Positions 10,763 to 22,906 of a stretch of 64,000 nucleotides of DNA are shown here, piece after piece. This DNA comes from Anaeramoeba flamelloides (lineage: Eukaryota > Metamonada > Anaeramoebidae): NCBI GenBank assembly GCA_027625915.1, contig JANTQA010000032.1, positions 2,666,001 to 2,730,000 of the forward strand. The letters run 5' to 3'. Positions within the stretch are counted from its first letter, which is position 1; the number at the start of each line of letters is the position of its first letter. Below the pieces are notes generated by a model. It was not told the DNA's origin. It worked only from the letters and a program-made list of their open reading frames with translations, and ran no database searches. A program made the translations under genes and the position numbers.

Positions 10763-10960
10763 CAGTCAGTTTCACTTTTAAGGCACAAACTTTCAACGAA
10801 ATTTAAGGCACAAAAAAATCTCAAATTAAGGCACAAAATTTGGATTTTTTTTTTTTACAATTTATTTTTACTAGAATTTGAATTTTGTGCTTTAATTTGA
10901 GATTTTTTAATGTGCCTTAAATTTCGTTGAAAGTTTGTGCCCTAAAAGTGAAACTGACTG
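10763..10960. mobile_element. CAGTCAG foldback MITE copy 10
   Basis: A 198-bp copy with TA flanks, close to the family consensus. Confidence 0.85.
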
Positions 10961-11161
10961 TAAATAATTGATTATTAACCAACCAATTAATTACTAACTA
11001 ACTAATTAATTAATAATTAATTAATTTATTCACAAATTAAAAATAAATTAATAATATATTAATATTTTAAATTTATTTTGAATTAATTAAATTTAATAAA
11101 TTATTTTAATTTAATACATTATTTGTTTTGTTAAATGAATTGATAAATAAAATAATTATTA

Positions 11162-11358
11162 CAGTCAGTTTCACTTTTAAGACACAAACTTTCAACGAAA
11201 TTTAAAGCACAAAAAAATCTCAAATTAAAGCACAAAATTAGAAATTTTTTTTTTTACAATTTATTTTACTAGAATTTGAATTTTGTGCCTTAATTTTGAG
11301 ATTTTTTTTGTGCCTTAAATTTCGTTGATAGTTTGTGCCTTAAAAGTGAAACTGACTG
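11162..11358. mobile_element. CAGTCAG foldback MITE copy 11
   Basis: A 197-bp copy with TA flanks. It lies 130 bp downstream (on the minus strand) of the 42-codon exon. Confidence 0.85.
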
Positions 11359-11488
11359 TAAATTAATGAATGAATCAATAAAATTATAAATTTATAAATA
11401 AATATATTATTTAATAAATAAATAAATAAATAAATAAATTTGAATGGGTAAATAACAATTATTAATTCGGAATTCTAAGAAAAATTAC

Positions 11489-11614
11489 CATATTGATGTT
11501 CTTCTTGATATCATTAAGCGAATCTTTCAACAATATTTCAGTCTTGTTTGATGCTTTCAAAGAGTATTCTTGATGAATATCTGTTTCAATCTGGATGTTA
11601 TTTGATAATAGCAT
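11489..11614 (-). CDS. Probable first coding exon of the low-complexity gene
   Basis: A 42-codon open exon starts at ATG (11614-11612), with in-frame stops further upstream, and ends at a GTAATT donor. The peptide is charged and helix-prone, with no poly-residue tracts, unlike the surrounding simple sequence. It ends in phase 0, and the next acceptor on this strand that continues a coding-like path (1224) is also phase 0. The joined protein then runs on as a Glu/Lys-rich helical segment. The intron would be 10,264 bp and would hold the whole transposon nest. An alternative is that TTTCATAG just before the ATG is an acceptor, making this an internal exon. The exon itself is fairly convincing; the long join is inference. 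Confidence 0.5.
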
Positions 11615-11682
11615 ACTATGAAATAGTATAATAAGGAATAAAATTTATTATATATAAAAATAAATAAATAAATAAAAATATA

Positions 11683-11880
11683 CAGTCAGTTTCACTTTTA
11701 AGGTACTAACTTTCAACGAAATTTAAGGCAAAAAAAAATCTAAAATTAAATCACAAAATTTGTAATTTTTTTTTTTTTTACAATTTATTTTTACTAGAAT
11801 TTGAATTTTGTGCCTTAATTTGAGATTTTTTGTGCCTTAAATTTCGTTGAAAGTTTGTGTCTTAGAAGTGAAACTGACTG
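11683..11880. mobile_element. CAGTCAG foldback MITE copy 12
   Basis: A 198-bp copy. It is inserted at a TA within, or at the truncated edge of, the Tc1-like deletion derivative that continues at 11881. The same TAATATAAAAC sequence is uninterrupted near 19600. Confidence 0.85.
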
Positions 11881-12223
11881 TAATATAAAACTACATTTAA
11901 TTTATCCAAAATTAATGTTTAATAAATAATCATTTTAATCCCAAAAAAAAAATAAAAACTAAAAAAAAAAAATTTGTCCGAAATAATGAAACGAGCTGAA
12001 CAAAAAAATGTATTGGTAAATTTTTTGAAATTTCTGCCAACGTTTGTTGATCGATCAAATGATAAGATATCACTCACCAATTGTATGTGATTTTTCAATT
12101 TAACAAACTCAACACTAATTTCTATCAACCATTGAGAAAATATTCTCAGATCTAACCAGTCAGATTACGTGGCTACAAAAAAAGAAATTGAAAACAAAAC
12201 AAAAAAGACAAAAAATGAAAATA

Positions 12224-13125
12224 AACTCTGTTTAAGTCAAAGTGGTCCAACGTTTTTTTTTTTTCAAATATCAATTATTTTATATAATTGACTACAGTCA
12301 GTTTCACTTTTAAGGCACAAACTTTCAACGAAATTTATGGCACAAAAAAAATCTCAAATTAAGGCACATTTTTTGGAATTTTAATTTTTACAATTTATTT
12401 TACTAGAAGCTGAATTTTGTGCCTTAATTTGAGATTTTTTTTTGTGCCTTAAATTTCGTTGAAAGTTTGTGCCTTAAAAGTGAAACTGACTTTATTTGAA
12501 GAACAAATAAGAAATAATCAGAATAATACACATCAAAGAATTGTTGATAGATGTCTGAAAGAAAACTAATTAATCAAAAGATTTTCTTAAGAATTGAAAA
12601 ACTCAAATTCTTAGGGGGATATTGAGAAAAACAACGATGTTCGTTTTGAACTTCTACTGGTATTTGAATAATAAATATTAAACATTTTTCACTCCATTTT
12701 ACATACTTTTCTTTTAGAAACCAAGCCCCCAAACAAAGTGTTTTGGTATTTGTGGTCTCTATTTGAAAAAGGAAATGAAAATGAAGTGAAATTTTTCACA
12801 GTTATTAAACAAATACCAAGATCAAATATAAAATTGAATTGCAAAAGAAACTAATAGATTTCTCAACAATCCATACATGGTTTCAATGACATTAGAATAA
12901 CACGTTTTTACCAAGTGACTATTGATCTTGCAATAAAAAAATTATTAGAAATGAATGATGTTTTAAAAAAAATCGAAAAAAAAAAACAAAAATGTGTAAA
13001 AATGTGAAACAATGATTTCAATTTTGAAAATTTCCAAAATAAAATTTTTTTTCTAATATCTATGCAAACCCTTTTAACATGTGTATTATACCATTACAAC
13101 TGGGTCCCTTTGACTGAAAAATAGT
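12224..13125. mobile_element. TA-flanked element with AGTCAAAG-type ends, nested
   Basis: Left end AACTCTGTTTAAGTCAAAG and right end CTTTGACTGAAAAATAGTT are inverted repeats, flanked by TA. The insertion splits the sequence GACAAAAAATGAAA / TTGTAAAATC, which is continuous at 19940-19970. It contains a CAGTCAG MITE (12295-12492), making three levels of nesting. The same ends occur on the 2.5-kb inverted repeat at 42883-45420. Confidence 0.7.
12295..12492. mobile_element. CAGTCAG foldback MITE copy 13
   Basis: A 198-bp copy with TA on the left and a slightly altered right end (CTGACTTTA). It is nested in the element at 12224-13125. Confidence 0.8.
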
Positions 13126-13269
13126 TATCTTGTAAAATCAAAATTCTTTCTAAATTGAATTTAAAGTGTAGTCTTGTTATTCTTTCAACTGTTTAAACTT
13201 TTTCCAATCTTTTTGGAGAATGTTTTACTTTTAAATAAACCAAATGAATAAAATCACAATGAATTAATC

Positions 13270-15470
13270 TAACACTGTGATGGTTTGAAATTATTTTCAG
13301 TAATTAATAATCGTGAAATCTATGATTTTAATCTTAAATTTTCGAAAGGGGATTTAAGTTTAAGGGTAACTAGAGAATAATTTACACTTCTTCAATAATA
13401 ATTTAAAACTGAAATTTTCAATAAAAATCGATAATGGTAAAATTGGAAATTTAACTTTGATTTATTCATATTCTTTTCAAATTAATCAATTTTGAAATTT
13501 AATGATATTTCATTTCAAAGTTCTAATTCCTGAAGATACGCAAAATTCATATTACTGTAATTTTCACACAATTAAAATTTTTTAAATTTGGTAAACTGGG
13601 CCTACACCAACAATAAAACTTTCAAGTGTTGGTTAAAGAAATGTTTTTAATGATTCAATTTCAAATAACGGGGAAGGTCTAAAAATTGGAAAATGTGGCT
13701 ATCCCTTAAATTTAAAACTCTTCAAGAAACCGGCATAATAAAACTTTGTTTAACAATCGCTGTATTTGACGAGTATTAAACAACGCTGTGTTCTTTCCTC
13801 ACCCAACTTATCCTCACTTCTAAACAGAGATAACTTAACTTTAATTGGAAGTGTTATTAGTCTCAGTATGTTAAGGTAGGTTGAGTTGGGATGAGTTTCT
13901 TTTTTAAAAAAAAAACCTAACCTTTGAACGTTGTATTTTCTAGAAGTCCGCTTGTTAAAAATTGACTTTTGACATTTGGATTTGTAGATCTGAATTTCAA
14001 AAAGTTTTTTTTTAAAAAAAAAAAGAAAAGAAAAAATTCTTTACTGAAATAAAAATAGTTTGTGTGTATGTCGTTAGTGTGTGGGTGAAAAAAAACTTTG
14101 CAAAATTTTTCGTTGTCAATTGGACTTTGATAGGAAATTTTTTGAAATTTTGAGAAGCCAAAAATGAAAAAATGGAAAATGAAATAAAAATTTTTTTTCG
14201 ATTTATTGAATTTATCAGTAATACTCTGAAAATTTTGAACTTTTTGTTTTACAATTAACAGTGATATGTTGTTAGTATCATGAGAAAAAAAATGTAATAA
14301 TTTCAAAAACAAGTTCAATATAGATGATTGTTTAACAAAAATTTGGTTATTTGATAGATTAATTTTTATAGTTTTTGAAATTTTTTTAAAATAATATGAA
14401 CTTTTTTGGTTCTCCCAGATGGGAGAGATTTATTGAAAAATAAATATTGGGGTGATAGTATCAAAAAAAAACAATTTAAGGGGGTTGGTTTATGATACAA
14501 ATTCTGATTATCCTCTGTTTGATGAGTAACTAAATTTTTAAATGGTTTATTTAACAAAATAAATAGGGGTTTTAATTAATAGGGACGTGAGTTGTGTCCT
14601 TTTATAATATATCCATATACCAATCAAATAATTGAAATCAAAATAATTAAAGAATTGATCAAATAAAAAAAAAAATAAAATATTATTTGTCTATTAAGAT
14701 AATCAGATATTACATTTACTATTACCAAAATTTGGATAAAGACATGGAAATCTTTATCTATCTCTAAAATTGGCAAAACTTTATTTTTTACAACATTCAT
14801 ATTTACTCTTGTGAGGGACTAATCTCTATTATTTTTTTTACCCAATTCTAAATAAAGGTTCCTTATCCAGAAGTGTGATTAAGGGCCGAGTCATTTACAG
14901 TGAATTTACTCCATACTCATGGGGGTGACCTGAGACCAAAAATGGTATTGTGAAATAGCATTTCTTTTGGTTGACAAAATTCAAATAACAAAAAAAACAA
15001 TTTCATTTGATCACTTTGACAAAAAATTCAATGAAGAAAAATAAGTTTGAAAGAGTTCTCAATTTCAAAAAATAAAAATTTAAAAAAAATTTCATCTTTT
15101 CTCATTTTCTATTTCCAAATTTTTAAATTTCTTTAATTTAAAACAAATTGCTTTCTTGACTTTTGTAATCAATTTAATTCGATTTAATCCGATTTGTGGT
15201 TATTGAGTAACCCTCCAAATTTGACCAAGTAAGGATTATGAAATATTCTTACGATAAAAATAACTCATTTGGAAAATTGAAAAAAAAGAAAAAAAAAACC
15301 AAAGAGATCTCAAAAAGTGCCAAAGAGTGACACTTCAAAACTGAAATAGCTGTTTTCAAAATTGTATATTCTAACCATTCTAATTGAATTTTGAGTGTCG
15401 ATCTTTGGCACTTTCTTCAAAAAGTGTACTTGTCTTTAGTTGTTGATTTTTGGAGATCGATCATACATGA
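13270..15470. other. Gene-poor AT-rich DNA with diverged repeats
   Basis: No credible gene. 13280-13440 is a diverged direct match to DNA on both sides of the element at 49358-49735 but lacks that element, so it is an unoccupied relative. 14690-14815 matches the right arm of the 49-kb element (TTACTATTACCAAAATTTGG). A short stem (15312-15417) has arms starting AAAAGTGCCAAAG. Confidence 0.5.
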
Positions 15471-18400
15471 TAGGTTGGTTGGTTGTTGATTGGGGTTCGG
15501 TCATAATAAAAATTACAAAAAGTTTTTAAAATTCAGAAAAAAATTTTTACAGCAATGACTAGACCTTTAATATTGAAAATAAATTTGGTTTTCAAATCTA
15601 AGTAATTGGCAAAAAATATTCTCAATCTCGATACGATTTAGGTACAAAAATTTAAAAGTGATTAGTCCCTTAAAAATTAACTCTATTTTTTGAGACAAAT
15701 TTTCTAATTTGATCCTTTATTTTTTTGAATTTATTTACATTTAATAGAACTTTAAGAAATTAGTTCCATATTTACTTGAGACCTTATTGTTGGTTTCTTT
15801 GATCGGTTAATGTAAAGGTCTTCTATAACAACAAAAAAACACACTTTTTATTTTGAAAAATAGGATTAAACTTTTCTGCACACATTATTTCTACAACATT
15901 TGACTAGAGACTTTTAAAAATTGTAGTACTATTAACAACAATAAATACAACAGCCCCCAAGATTGTTAAGAACTGGAGTGTTGATTGTATTGTGAATAAA
16001 CTCTATTAACAAGATAAAATGATAAATGTAAAAAATGGTTTTGTTTAACTTGAAATTTTCACTTTTATTTTTTCATACTAATGATCTCTAATCGTAAAAT
16101 AGATAAAAACTCATTACCAAATATTAAAACAAATCACACTTAGACTTTGTTATTCTTCGAGAGTCAAAATTGATTTGAATTTAGAAAGTTTTTTGACTTG
16201 TTTTTGCTTTAAAGGATTCTATTCAATTTGATTCACAAATGCAAAAAATATTTGAAATTGTTGTAAAAAATCAATAACCATTTGAAGAGTACACCCAATT
16301 TCATAAAGTAATAAGAAACCGTTGAAGATTTCGATTAATAAGCAAATAAAAAGCAAAATACAAAGAAACATGAAACTGTTTTCATCTTGAATCGATTTTT
16401 CATTTGCATCAAACTTTGAACAGAAAGATGGGAACCCAATACAAAAAGTGACTTTCTTTTTCAAATAATTTGTGTTCAAATTTTGATTTTAGGGATGACA
16501 AAAGGAACGACTAGATGAATTCAAAAGGAGAAAGCAACAAAATTAACACAAACTGTATAGTGAGCTTTTTTCAACAAGACTGTTAAAAAAACATTAAAAT
16601 TTGACAAGTGCTGTGTTGTTTAATAATCAGATTTCTTGATGTTATCATTAACAAAAGGGCTGTTTCTTTTTTTATGAAAGGGATCTATTCATTAATTGGA
16701 ATTCGCCAACTAATTTGATGCAACAAATATTAAAAGGTTTTTCATCAAGCTTTTCACTTTTTCAAAGCTTTTACATTTTGGAAAGTGTTTGAAACGTTGT
16801 TAAATTGATTAGAAGTGTATGAATAATTTGATAGTCGATGATTTTAATTGAAACTATGTGATTTTGTTGGATACAAAATGCAATCTCGACATACTTTTGA
16901 TTTGCTCAGTAACAAAAAAAGTAAACTTTTTTCAAAAAAATCCTTAATGGTTTAACAAATGGCATCACGGAATACTACCGATTTAAGAAATGTAATTGTT
17001 AAATTTTGTTCAAAATAGATCTTTTTTTTCATTTCGATTATTTTGCTTTATATATTTTCACAGAGTTTCTTACTTGTTACAGGAATGTAGTTGTCCACTT
17101 TTCCTTCTCTGATTTTTACAAAGACAAAAATTCACAGAAATATTGGTTTATTTAATTAAAGTAATTTGAACACCAAAAGTGTTTTTGTTATAAAAATATA
17201 AAAAACACGAATAATTTCCATTTTTTTCTAATTTATCTTTTAATTTTTTTATTTATTTTTTAAAATTCAAATTTTTTTTTTTTTTTAATTTTATTATCAA
17301 ATTATTTTCTTCTCTTTTTTCTTCATATAATTCTTCTAATTTTTATCTACTAACTAAATTTAAAGCCAAAAAGACAATTTGATGATTTGTGAAATTGATG
17401 AATTCTAAAATAATCGATTTTGAAATTCTTTTTAATTAGCTTGCTTTGCTTTCCTACAATTATTTCTTATTATTCGTCTTGTGTAATTTTCTTTTTAATT
17501 ACTAACAAACCCCCCTAAATCCATTATAGTTGATAATTAAGAAGAAGGATTAATTGTTCGAGAGAGTGTATTTTTAAATTTTTATTCTTTTTAGCTAAAG
17601 TGCTTTTTTTTTTTTTTCTTTTTTCTTTTCTTCTTCTTTTAATATAAATTATTATTTATTTTGTTTACAAAGAAAATTAAAGGATAGAGAGATTGAAAAA
17701 AAAACTTTTTCGCCATTCGAATAAAGATCAAATTGTGTAAAATTGAAAATGAATGAACATTGAAAATACTTTAATCAATTTATTCAATATATTTTCTTTA
17801 TAAAATAATATTTGTTTAATTATACCTCTATTACTATCTATCAAAATTTTTTCAATAGAATTGTTAAATCTGTTTTCATATTTGAATATTAGATCAAACT
17901 TTGCTTTTTGAAAATTTTAATATCAATAATAGATTTCAAAGTTAAATTAATTCATCTTCATCAATCATTTCGTTACACCAGTAGATGTCGGATTAACCCG
18001 AATTTGTTGTTTAACAAGATTTGAATTCAATTTTTTTTTTTTTTTTTTTTAAAACTAATCCATTTTTTTAGTTTTTTATCAACCTTTTACTATTTAGATT
18101 TTCAAATAGAGTTTTTTTGAAAGAGTGAATAGAAATTATTGAATAGAGTATAGAACAATGGAACTACCTAGATTCTAATTAACTCATTTTTCATTAATAT
18201 TTTTATTGATTTTTTATTTAATAATAGATTGACAAAACTTTGAAATCTGTATTATCCCATCTTGAATTTATATATATATATATATATATTTTTTTTAAAT
18301 ATTAGTCAATTTTTTGATAATTGATTAAAATTTTGCCGATACGCGTTGCTGACTAAAATTTCCATTTCTTTCAGTGTTAAATATTTCGGCTAGAAAAATT

Positions 18401-19150
18401 TTTCATGTTCATTCATCAGGATCTAGTCTACATGTCACAGGCTTGGTCTTAAATTAGTGATCTACATTACCTAACATTATGTTATTTTATATTTTATTCA
18501 AACTTTAAATATTTTATTCTTTTTTTTTTTTTTTTTTTTAATTTGTTTTAAGTATTTTATTGAAAAAATTCAAGTATTTTATTGAAAAAAGTTTAAATTG
18601 AGGAGATTTACTTCAACAAAACTAATTAATAATCGCCCTATTTTAATTTTTTTCAGGAGTTTTTAAAGTTTATCTTCTATGATTGGGTTGTTTGTTGGAA
18701 TTAATTCAATTTATTTCATTTTTTTGTGTTTTTTTATTAAAAGAAAATTGACGAAAATTTCTTAAAAAATACTAATCAATAATTGCCCTGTTTTAATTTT
18801 TTTCAAGAGTTTTAGTTAAAAACAAATATCAATTACATCATTTTTATTTAGTCATGTAAAAAAGTAAAAACTTTTTTTTTAGTGATTTTATCAAAATTAA
18901 AACTTTTAATTAAGTTATCTTTTTTTTTTATATAGTATTTTTTTTAAAAAGTCCTTTCCTTTCGACTCCAACCTATACACTATATTTAAATGTTGATCCT
19001 TTGATTAAAACAACTAATTTAATAAAAGAACAGAGCAAATATAGTCGATTTAAAAAAGTAAAGACTTTTTTAAAAACTTTTATAGAGTTTTCTCTTTTAA
19101 AAAAGCTAAAACTAATTCATAATTAAAACTTTTTGAAAGTTTTGTGTTTT
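15471..19150. other. Intergenic DNA, no supported gene
   Basis: AT-rich with poly-A/T tracts and short TA repeats. The longest open frame (16219-16479, minus, 86 codons) has one hydrophobic stretch but no splice context or recognisable motif. A slightly less AT-rich patch lies at 18330-18470 with stops in all frames I read. I see nothing further. Confidence 0.5.
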
Positions 19151-20447
19151 AAGGGATTAGTGTAACCAAAGATTTCTCTATAATTAAAGTATGTTTTGCT
19201 TCAGTGTAAATGGATTTAGTGTGCCAGGGCTCAAATAGCTCTAAAAATACTATTTGAAATCTTATTATATATAATAAATTCTTACTTTTTTATTAATGAT
19301 CCAAATTAAACATTTTCATTTTGGAATTTTTTTAATTTAATTTCCTTTTCCAAATCTAAAAAATAGAAACTCAAAACAATAGTATTAGGTAGTTAATAAT
19401 TCATATTTAGAACTTACAAAAGTAACTATTTTTGAAATTTTTTAATTTCAAAGATTAACTCAATAACCATAAACATAAATCACCGAAAAACTATTTTTTT
19501 TTTTCCTTTTTGATAAAGCTAAACCCCATTCCAAAAATTTCGACACACCCAAAATCAAAAATAGGCAAAAAAAAACCCAATTTATTGTATTTTCCCAAAC
19601 CTAATATAAAACCACATTTAAGTTATAAGGTATTAATGTTTTTATAAGTAATCATTTTCATCCAAATAAAAGAAAAAAATTTAAAACTCAAAAATAAAAA
19701 CAGGTGTGTCCAAAATAATGAAACGAGCGGAACAAAAAATGTATTGGTAAATTTGTTGAAATTTCACCAACTATTGTTGATCGATCAAATGATAAGATAC
19801 CATCTACCAATTGTATTTGATTTTCCAATTTAACAAACTCAACACTAACCTTCTATCAACCATGAAAAAAAATTTCGAGATATAAAGAAACAGATTACGT
19901 AACTGCAAAAAAGGAAATGAAAACAAAACAAAAAAGACAAAAAATGAAATTTTTTGTAAAATCAAAATTCTTTCCAATTTGAATTTAAAGTACAGTAATG
20001 ATGTTCTTTCAACTGTTTAAATTGTCTCCAAATTTTTGGAATCTAGTTTAATTGTAGCATCAATATATTTGCATGATTGTAAAAATAATTTGTCAAAAAA
20101 ATTTATTCATTAATTATTTAATTATTTTAAAAAAAACGAATTTTTTATCTACTAATCTAACTTTCGTTGCAAATTTAAGAGAGATATTTTTCAACTTTGG
20201 ATTCTGAATATTGATAATTCTAACTTTAATTGTGTTTCAAAAATACAGATTCATTTAAAAAATTCTTAAGATTTTTTACCAATAGAAGGATTATTTTTAA
20301 TTGAGGAGAAACAAATATTATTATATTTACAATCGATTTATATATATATATATATATATAGATTGGAACCAGGTAGCATTGATGTGCTTATACCCATTGG
20401 TAACATATGTTGATCTTAGTCTTCTCCTTGGTTGAAACTAACCACTT
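19151..20447. mobile_element. AAGGGATTAG-type inverted-repeat element, copy A
   Basis: The termini AAGGGATTAGTGTAACC (19151) and GGTTGAAACTAACCACTT (to 20447) are imperfect inverted repeats. The body aligns in inverted orientation with 53936-54703 over its whole length, apart from an inserted Tc1-like element (19522-20048) and a TA microsatellite near 20340. It has no coding capacity. Confidence 0.7.
19522..20048. mobile_element. Tc1-like non-autonomous element, copy a (intact ends)
   Basis: A 527-bp element with ends AACCCCATTCCAAAAATTT and its imperfect inverse, duplicated TA at both junctions. About 170 bp in, an inverted internal copy of the terminal motif (GGTGTGTCCAAAA, near 19705) appears. 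The same layout occurs at the left end of the transposase-bearing element at 58990-60481. Removing it and one TA restores the sequence seen in copy B of the host element. Confidence 0.85.
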
Positions 20448-21450
20448 AAGTTCAAAAATATATAATTATTTATTTTATCATAAAGAAAAAATAGGATATC
20501 AATTACTCTTAAAATAATTTCAATTAAAAAGATTTTTTTAATAAAATTCTTTCCTTAGATAAATGTAAACCAATCTACTACAAATTTTAAAGTGATCTGT
20601 GATAATATACATACTGACAAATTCAAATAAATTTGTAAAATTGGTTTGAATTTAAAAAATTCTTTGTCTTGGGTTGTTTTAAAAGTTGATTTAATTAGAT
20701 TAAAGAATGGGAACTCGAACTAAAAATTTTATTAAAGTTTTTTGACATTTAAAGCTATAAAATGCCTTATTCAAAACTTTTGTAAAAAAAAAATTATAAA
20801 AAAGAAAAAGATTTTAAAATTTTCAGATATGTATTTGAATTTATCAGTATACTATTTTTTTAGAATTAAAGGTAGAGATAAAAAAATAAAATATTAAAAA
20901 ATTACCAAAAATTAACGACATTAAAAAATAGTGCCAAAAAATAGAAAATAAACATTAACAAATATTTAATAGAAGAATTTTTTCAAAAATTTAGTTATCA
21001 ATAATAAAAAATAAAAATTATCTATAAAAACAAGAATTTGTAAAAATTTTATCCATCTAAATCAAATCTAGAGAATTATATAGAATCGTTTTTAGAGATT
21101 TCAAAGTATAAATTGTTTTATTTTTTTGCAATTGATAATAAATTTTGTTATGTCCAAACTTTAAAGGAAATAAAAAAAATTAAAACCATCAAACTGATTT
21201 TTTAAAAACTAGATTTTAAAATTTTGGAGATGAAAGGTTAAATTATTTCAATTTAAGGGAGTAGCTACATAATAAGACATGATAAAAATTTGAGAGAGAA
21301 GAAATAAGAGTATTTTATTTTAGTGGCGTGTGATCGTAGATTCTCTAAAAATTATTTTAAAAAAATTATTTGATATTTTTTTTTCAGTAATGTAAAACAA
21401 TAAAAAAAAAGAGAATAAATTGATTAAATATTTTTTTTTTTATTAAAATA
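20448..21450. other. Intergenic DNA, no supported gene
   Basis: AT-rich. Part of 20700-20870 is weakly similar to repeats at 36150-36430 and 57090-57370 (shared AATTTATCAGTAT block). Nothing else seen. Confidence 0.4.
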
Positions 21451-21983
21451 AACTTAATTCAAAAAATTTGGACACAATTTAAACAGTCAAAAGAATAACA
21501 ATACCAAACTTTACATCCAATTTGGAAATAATTTTGATTTAACAAACTATTTCATTTTTTATCTTTTTTATTTTTGTTTTCATTTCTTTTTTTCAGTTAC
21601 GAAATCTGTTTCTTTAGATCTGGAATTTTTTAATTGATGGTTGATAGAATGTTACTGTAGAGTTTCTTAAATCATAAAATCCACATACGATTTGTTCAAG
21701 GTATCTTATCATTTGATTGATCAAAAATTGTTTGTGTAATTTTAACACATCTATCAATATATTTTTTGTTCTGCTCGTTTTATTATTTGGGATACACTGG
21801 TTTTCATTTTTTTGCTTTATATTGTTTTCTTTTATTTGGATGAAAATGATTACTTATAAAAACATTATTACTAGGTTAACTTAAATGTGGTTTTATATTA
21901 CGTTTGGAAAATATAATAAATTTAGTTTTTTTTTTTTTACTTGTTTTAGATTTTGGATGTGTCCAAATTTTTGGAATGGGGTT
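21451..21983. mobile_element. Tc1-like non-autonomous element, copy b (reverse orientation)
   Basis: A 533-bp element flanked by TA. Its right end GGACACATCC... is read as GTGTCCAAATTTTTGGAATG before the TA. It matches copy a in reverse complement throughout, including the TGATCGATC-type block near 21710-21735. Confidence 0.85.
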
Positions 21984-22345
21984 TAGTTTTTTTTTTTCTG
22001 AGAAGATAATTTTAGATTCTTAGAATAAAACTTAGAGTTATTTTGTGGTTTAAGCTTTGAGAAAATATAATCATATTGACTTCTCCAATTCCACCAAACC
22101 CAACGATTTAAAATCCTAAACAAGTAATATTTTGGGATAATTATTATTTTTTTTGAATTCTTCTAGCTATTTAAGTCTCATTCGTGTTTCCTTTTGTGGT
22201 TCTCTCGATTGTAATGTTGTTGTTCATTTTAAACAAAATCCATTAATCCCAAATTTCACTGATAAAATAATATTTCGAATTGCTTTTTGTTGTAGTGATT
22301 TAAAAATTCAAAAATTATGAAAAAATAAAAAATGAAAAAATTAAA

Positions 22346-22440
22346 TGCCACAATAGAATGTTGAGATAAGGATAAAAGATAAGTTATTCAACATTTGAAA
22401 CACTATTTTAAGCAATTAAACTCAACATTCTATTTTGGCA
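22346..22440. mobile_element. 95-bp hairpin MITE
   Basis: Arms TGCCACAATAGAATGTTGAG and the inverse at 22421-22440 are almost perfect. It is a short non-coding stem-loop of unknown family. Confidence 0.6.
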
Positions 22441-22906
22441 ATTTCTTTGAGACTTTGAAAAAAAAATTCAAAAAATCTGATGAATCAAGTACTTTAAATA
22501 ATAAAAATCAATAAAGTACAACCAGAGTAAGAAATATTATTTTCTGATCTTCTTCAAAATTGTAAAAAAGTAAAAAAGTTTCCTTGACCGTGGCTACTCC
22601 CTTAAGGTTCATTCTTCTCAAACGTAAAAATTTCCAAAAAACAAACATTAACTGGATTAAAAATACGAATTTATAAAAAGGTGGAATATTAATATTTATT
22701 TTTTAAAGAGTTGATATTTTTAAAAAAAGTAGAACAAAAATTTATTAAGAGAAAATAAAATAAAATTATATATATATATAATAATATATATATATAGTAG
22801 ATAGCAATTAAACAATTCTAAACTGAACGAGTGTGATTAAATATTATAAATTAATTAAATTTGATTTAGAATTAATTCAAATTCCATTATTAGAATTAAC
22901 TTTATT

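Larger units (their letters stand above)
1225..11488 (-). other. Proposed 10.3-kb intron filled with transposons
   Basis: This lies between a GTAATT donor (11488) and an ATATAG acceptor (1225) on the minus strand, joining two phase-0 exons. It contains one 6.63-kb element and eleven to twelve related MITEs. The filler between them is mostly repeats of TTAATTAA/ATTTAATT type and TTA or TA microsatellites. No other exon was found inside. Confidence 0.45.
11881..13225. mobile_element. Tc1-like non-autonomous element, copy d, split by another element
   Basis: The sequence 11881-12223 plus 13126-13225 aligns with the intact copy at 19522-20048. The shared TGATCGATCAAATGATAAGA block and the right end (CAACTGTTTAAA then TTTTTGGA) show this. 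The left terminus is missing and a MITE sits there. The gap is filled by a different TA-flanked element (12224-13125). Small frames in it are not credible genes. Confidence 0.75.

Noticed and set aside
13917-14557. Minus-strand frames of 133 and 63 codons
   Set aside because: Phe/Lys/Asn-rich translations of AT-rich DNA with no motif, splice context or composition change.
16219-16479. 86-codon minus-strand frame with a hydrophobic stretch
   Set aside because: Isolated, no neighbouring exons, no recognisable family; a chance frame is likely.
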